From positions 62,001-126,000 of the forward strand of contig NZ_FQZL01000004.1 of NCBI RefSeq assembly GCF_900142005.1: a stretch of 64,000 nt of DNA, in the 5' to 3' direction. Below the pieces are notes generated by a model. The model had not been told where the DNA came from. It saw nothing but the letters and a program-made list of their open reading frames with translations, and did not search any database. The stretch is from Dethiosulfatibacter aminovorans DSM 17477 (GTDB lineage Bacteria > Bacillota > Clostridia > Tissierellales > Dethiosulfatibacteraceae). Positions 60,643-64,000 of the stretch are shown here, piece after piece. The position numbers and the translations under genes are program-made. Each line of letters begins with the position of its first letter. The stretch's first letter is position 1.

Positions 60643-61938
60643 TTACTTAAGGGAATCCGGAATCATATCATTGACAATCATATCCTCGAAACCTTGAGGC
60701 TTGATTGCCCATTCCGCTTCTCCGTCCTTCAAAAAAACCACTCCCGGAATGGTATTCCTGTTGTAGTTTGACGACATTGAATACCCGTATGCACCCGTTG
60801 AGAAGACTGCAAATATGTCTCCTGCCTCAGGATTTGCAATCTTTTCATCCTTCAAGAGTATATCTCCCGATTCGCAACACTTCCCGCAAATCGTAACGGT
60901 ATCATTCCTTGGTTCCTCTGCCTTGTTTGCAATGATACCTGTGTAGCTGGCGCCATATAGTGCCGGCCTTATGTTGTCAGTCATTCCTCCATCGACGGAT
61001 ACATACTTTCTCAGACCCTTGATATCCTTAATGCTACCTACAGTATACAGACTAAGTCCTGCCTCTGCAACAATGCTTCTCCCAGGTTCTATTACCATTG
61101 CAGGTATTTCAATTCCTATTTCCTTGAATGCATTGCACACCTTTTCCATCATAGGTTCCAGAAAATATGAAAAGGATTTTCTTTCTTCATCCCTATATCT
61201 AACACCGAACCCTCCTCCAAGATTCAGTTCGGTGATGTTATAGCCGAAAGAATCCTTCACCTTCCTTACAAGATCAAGGATTACATCAATTGCCTGCAGG
61301 TGCGATCCATTGTCAAACAATTGGGATCCTACATGAAAATGATATCCTAAAAAGTTTACAAACTCGGAATCAATTGCAGCCTTCGTATAGGGCAGAACCA
61401 CCTCATCATCAAGGGGCACTCCGAATTTAGAGTCTTTCTTCCCAGTGACTATATAGTCATGAGAATCGCTCTTGACCCCAGGTGTGATTCGGAAAAGAAC
61501 ATCCATTTTCTTACCTTTTTCAATACATACCTTTTCAATCAGATCAAGCTCCTGGAGACTGTCAATTATTATCCTTCCTATTTCGTAGTCCACTGCCATT
61601 TCAATTTCTTCAACAGACTTGTTATTACCGTTGAATTCGATCCTTTCAGCAGGAAAACCGGCCTTGATGGCAGTATACAGTTCACCTCCCGAAACCACAT
61701 CTACACACATGCCTTCCTTCTCCACAAGCTTGAGCATTGCCAGCGAACAGAAAGCCTTAGCTGCATATGCAACCCTGTTTTTGGGATAGCCTTCTATGAA
61801 ACATTTTCTTATTTCACTGAACCTTTTAGAGATATCCGTTTGAGAATACACAAACAAAGGAGTACCAAATCGTTCTGCAAGTTCCACAGTATTGCATCCA
61901 TCAAAATATAATGTATTGTTCCTTATTTTTTCAACCAT
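60643..61938 (-). CDS. lysA: diaminopimelate decarboxylase
   Basis: 431 aa, fold-type III PLP decarboxylase. The Schiff-base lysine is in VAYAAKAFCS (near residue 61). Further motifs are FNGNNKS, the HFHVGSQL strand, LNLGGGFGVRY, EPGRSIVAEAG, and the active-site CESGDIL of LysA enzymes. It converts meso-diaminopimelate to lysine. Its place under sigma-54 control next to an M20 amidohydrolase and a transporter, rather than in a biosynthetic dap operon, suggests use of imported or recycled diaminopimelate derivatives. Confidence 0.92.
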   Translation of the reverse strand: MVEKIRNNTLYFDGCNTVELAERFGTPLFVYSQTDISKRFSEIRKCFIEGYPKNRVAYAAKAFCSLAMLKLVEKEGMCVDVVSGGELYTAIKAGFPAERIEFNGNNKSVEEIEMAVDYEIGRIIIDSLQELDLIEKVCIEKGKKMDVLFRITPGVKSDSHDYIVTGKKDSKFGVPLDDEVVLPYTKAAIDSEFVNFLGYHFHVGSQLFDNGSHLQAIDVILDLVRKVKDSFGYNITELNLGGGFGVRYRDEERKSFSYFLEPMMEKVCNAFKEIGIEIPAMVIEPGRSIVAEAGLSLYTVGSIKDIKGLRKYVSVDGGMTDNIRPALYGASYTGIIANKAEEPRNDTVTICGKCCESGDILLKDEKIANPEAGDIFAVFSTGAYGYSMSSNYNRNTIPGVVFLKDGEAEWAIKPQGFEDMIVNDMIPDSLK

Positions 61939-61964
61939 TTATTCTTCTCCTTAAATAATAAATA

Positions 61965-63134
61965 TTAACTGTTGAGCAATGCAAGAGTATTCCTTACTTG
62001 CAGCTCGGTACCTATTGCAATGCACTCTTCATCCACCTTAAATTTTCCGTTGTGCAGCGGTTCTGTACATTCAAGAGCCTCATTTCTGCAACCTATCTCA
62101 TAGAAGCAACTCGGCAGCTTCTCGGCAAAATATGCAAAGTCTTCAACCTTCAGGGTTGGATGCTTCTTAACTATGACATTCTCCTCTCCCAACATCTTTT
62201 TGGAAGTCATCTCCACAACACCTGTTATTTCAGCATCGTTTATCAAAGGACAGTAGCTGTGTTCAACCTCTAGAACTGCCTTTACACCGTATGCTTCTCC
62301 AGTCTTAACCACTGCTGCCTCCATTCTGTCCTGCATGACCTTTCTCATGTCCGGATCAAGGGTCCTCAGAATGCCCCTCATCTCTACGCTGTCGGCTATG
62401 ATATTACCACCTGTTCCACCATGGATTGAACCGACAGTTAAAACAGCAGAATCAAAAGGTGAAATCTTCCTACTTATTAGAGGCTGCAGAGACTGCAAAA
62501 TGGCTCCCGAAGCCACTACAGGATCTATGCCATCATGAGGGCTTGCCCCATGGGCAGAAAAACCCTCAACTCTAATAGTAAGCATGTCTGAGGCTGCGAA
62601 AAGCTTACCTGCCTTGATTTCAATCTTTCCTGTCTCTACATCAGGTGTAACATGAAGTCCCAGTACGTGTTCTACCTGGGGGTTTTCGAGGCATCCTTCA
62701 AGTATCATACGCTCGGCTCCGCCGGTAGTCTCCTCTGCAGGCTGGAAAAACAACTTCACATTACCCTTCAGATCATCCTTCATATTCTGTAAGACATAAC
62801 CCGCACCAAGGAGTATAGTTGTATGGACATCATGACCACAGGCATGCATAACTCCCTCATTCTCGCTCTTGAAAGGCACATCTGCAGTTTCTTTAATAGG
62901 CAGGGCGTCTATGTCCGCCCTAAGACCTATGGTCTTTCCCTGCTGTTTTCCTCTTATGATAGCTACTATACCTGTCTTTCTCTTTTCATATTCGATATTC
63001 CATGCTTTCAGGCATTCCATTATCTTTTCCATGGTAAGATGCTCCTCATTACCCAGTTCGGGGTTTTTATGAAGATATCTTCTTACATCGATGAGCTCCG
63101 GCTCTATTTTTTTCACCAATTCCTTTACCAACAT
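61965..63134 (-). CDS. M20-family amidohydrolase (N-acyl amino acid / acetyldiaminopimelate deacylase type)
   Basis: 389 aa. Metal-dependent motifs are GLRADIDALPI, MHACGHDVHTTILLG and FQPAEETTGG, the IAL/hippurase branch of M20 with Cys and His metal ligands. A dimerisation lid domain occupies about residues 180-290. It removes acyl groups from amino acids. It precedes lysA by 26 bases on the same strand, so an N-acetyl-diaminopimelate or acyl-lysine substrate is plausible. GAGAGG lies before the start, and a sigma-54 promoter 45 bases upstream. Confidence 0.9.
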   Translation of the reverse strand: MLVKELVKKIEPELIDVRRYLHKNPELGNEEHLTMEKIMECLKAWNIEYEKRKTGIVAIIRGKQQGKTIGLRADIDALPIKETADVPFKSENEGVMHACGHDVHTTILLGAGYVLQNMKDDLKGNVKLFFQPAEETTGGAERMILEGCLENPQVEHVLGLHVTPDVETGKIEIKAGKLFAASDMLTIRVEGFSAHGASPHDGIDPVVASGAILQSLQPLISRKISPFDSAVLTVGSIHGGTGGNIIADSVEMRGILRTLDPDMRKVMQDRMEAAVVKTGEAYGVKAVLEVEHSYCPLINDAEITGVVEMTSKKMLGEENVIVKKHPTLKVEDFAYFAEKLPSCFYEIGCRNEALECTEPLHNGKFKVDEECIAIGTELQVRNTLALLNS

Positions 63135-63176
63135 TATTATCTACCTCTCTTCATAATTTTTCGCTTACCTTCAATT

Positions 63177-63195
63177 ATGCAAATCCTGTGCCAAA
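63177..63195 (-). promoter_or_regulatory. sigma-54 promoter of the amidohydrolase-lysA operon
   Basis: On the minus strand TTTGGCACAGGATTTGCAT has GG at 63192-63191 and GC at 63180-63179 with 10 bases between, and full TGGCAC and TTGCA blocks. Transcription would start near 63168, 34 bases before the start codon. Confidence 0.85.
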
Positions 63196-63363
63196 TATTT
63201 CATTATCTTAATAATAAATGTCCATTATACAATTGATGTCAACCATCCATAGTGCTATCATTATATAGGGTGGATATTAGGGATTAATGAAAATAATATG
63301 GCGGTATCTGTCCGGATGCTGCTTTTTTGTATTCAAATTTGACGGGAAATCTGGAGGGCTGAT

Positions 63364-64000
63364 ATGAACATAAGAAAAATAATCAAAGTATTGGCAGTAA
63401 TAGTATTTATAACACTGTTGATTCTAATGAAAATCATGAATATTTTCGATGTTTCAAATGTTCACGAATTTGATAAAATCAGTTTTGAGAAAGGATCATT
63501 TGAGGAAATTGTACTCAATGAATATTATTCAGAAGCTAAAGGTAATGAATTTGGAATAGTTTTTGTGCATCCATTTTTTAATAGAGATGATGACAGGGAC
63601 TTTAAAAGTCAAGCTCCTGAGCTGATTGAAGACATTTTGGTAAAACTCAACAAAATGCAATTGGAATCATATGACAGAGAAGTCATCAATAATATTACAT
63701 GCATTTTCAATGAAGATTATCAGTCATATGATGTCAGAGATAAAAAAGATGACATCGTGTATTATAACAGCTATGTCATAAGATTCAGTATTCCTGGAAC
63801 ATCCGAAGATTTGTCCATATATATTAACAAAAATGACAGCGAATATATACTAGTCAAAAGTGACATATTGAATACATGGGAAGAAAAGAATGAGAAAATT
63901 ATCCATCATGAAATAGAAAGCCTGGAAAAAATATACAAGGTTAATGAAAATCAGTTGGATATGGAATTTATTGATATGCTGCTGGACTTAAGTGATGATA
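63364..64000 (+). CDS. membrane-anchored protein of unknown function, truncated by the window end
   Basis: The frame is open from the ATG at 63364 (GGAGGG site) to the end, at least 212 codons. An N-terminal membrane helix (KIIKVLAVIVFITLLILMKI) is followed by a hydrophilic, charged chain (FDKISFEKGSFEEIVLN, VHPFFNRDDDRDFKSQ, YNSYVIRFSIPGTSEDLSIY). No known domain was recognised. The base composition is more AT-rich than the neighbouring metabolic genes. The topology is probably one helix with the rest outside. Confidence 0.7.
   Translation, partial: MNIRKIIKVLAVIVFITLLILMKIMNIFDVSNVHEFDKISFEKGSFEEIVLNEYYSEAKGNEFGIVFVHPFFNRDDDRDFKSQAPELIEDILVKLNKMQLESYDREVINNITCIFNEDYQSYDVRDKKDDIVYYNSYVIRFSIPGTSEDLSIYINKNDSEYILVKSDILNTWEEKNEKIIHHEIESLEKIYKVNENQLDMEFIDMLLDLSDD

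Overview
The window looks like a chromosomal stretch of an anaerobic, amino-acid-fermenting member of the Clostridia (Bacillota). The clues are strong AGGAGG ribosome-binding sites, a glycogen operon with paired glgC/glgD, [FeFe]-hydrogenase maturases, a UGA-containing selenocysteine peroxiredoxin, an Na+-NQR/Rnf-type electron-transport operon, a beta-alanyl-CoA ammonia-lyase-like protein, and several sigma-54 enhancer-binding regulators with matching -24/-12 promoters. No rRNA, tRNA, CRISPR, IS element or prophage was seen. The species cannot be named from this sequence alone.

Layout. 0.1-8.1 kb: a RocR/NtrC-type regulator, a sigma-54 promoter, and an operon for a three-subunit molybdenum hydroxylase whose FAD subunit carries the four-cysteine [4Fe-4S] loop of 4-hydroxybenzoyl-CoA reductase. 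It is followed by two genes that each hold a complementary, incomplete part of a histidine ammonia-lyase (HAL) fold with a degenerate MIO loop. This is the best candidate for an undescribed system. 8.1-11.8 kb (minus): a DUF1232 protein and a TPP-riboswitch operon for a thiamine-precursor ABC importer. 12.3-15.4 kb: modABC-like molybdate importer plus a DUF364 protein. 15.6-18.5 kb: copper module with operator, copA carrying a C-terminal metallochaperone domain that has its own start site, and csoR. 18.8-24.8 kb: VOC protein, YgjV-GNAT protein, formimidoylglutamase, and an NhaC antiporter / PLP dehydratase / PucR set. 25.1-35.0 kb (minus): glgB-glgP-glgC-glgD-glgA-amylase. 35.4-41.1 kb: EamA permease, BrnQ-like permease with a tiny HTH protein, a CaiB-family CoA-transferase, the ammonia lyase and a divergent MerR regulator.

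41.1-45.3 kb: a long structured leader ending in a terminator, then the TM1266-like regulator, hydE and hydF; then a small unknown and the selenoprotein peroxiredoxin. 45.4-49.9 kb: a Moco/Tuco-type riboswitch candidate with attenuator ahead of an Ig-like surface protein, a BtuCD-fold importer and a DDTD-motif protein. 50.0-53.9 kb: an nqrBCDEF-like operon without nqrA. 54-58.9 kb: C39-like protein, small exported protein, an AlbA_2 protein and a second sigma-54 regulator. 59-63.2 kb (minus): YfcC-family transporter, lysA and an M20 amidohydrolase with two sigma-54 promoters. A truncated membrane-anchored protein runs off the right end.

Themes. Molybdenum (or tungsten) supply recurs: two oxyanion-type importers and a Mo-cofactor riboswitch candidate share the window with a molybdenum hydroxylase. 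Sigma-54 control marks the catabolic modules at both ends. The middle is central energy and storage metabolism. All functions are read from motifs by eye, without database searches.
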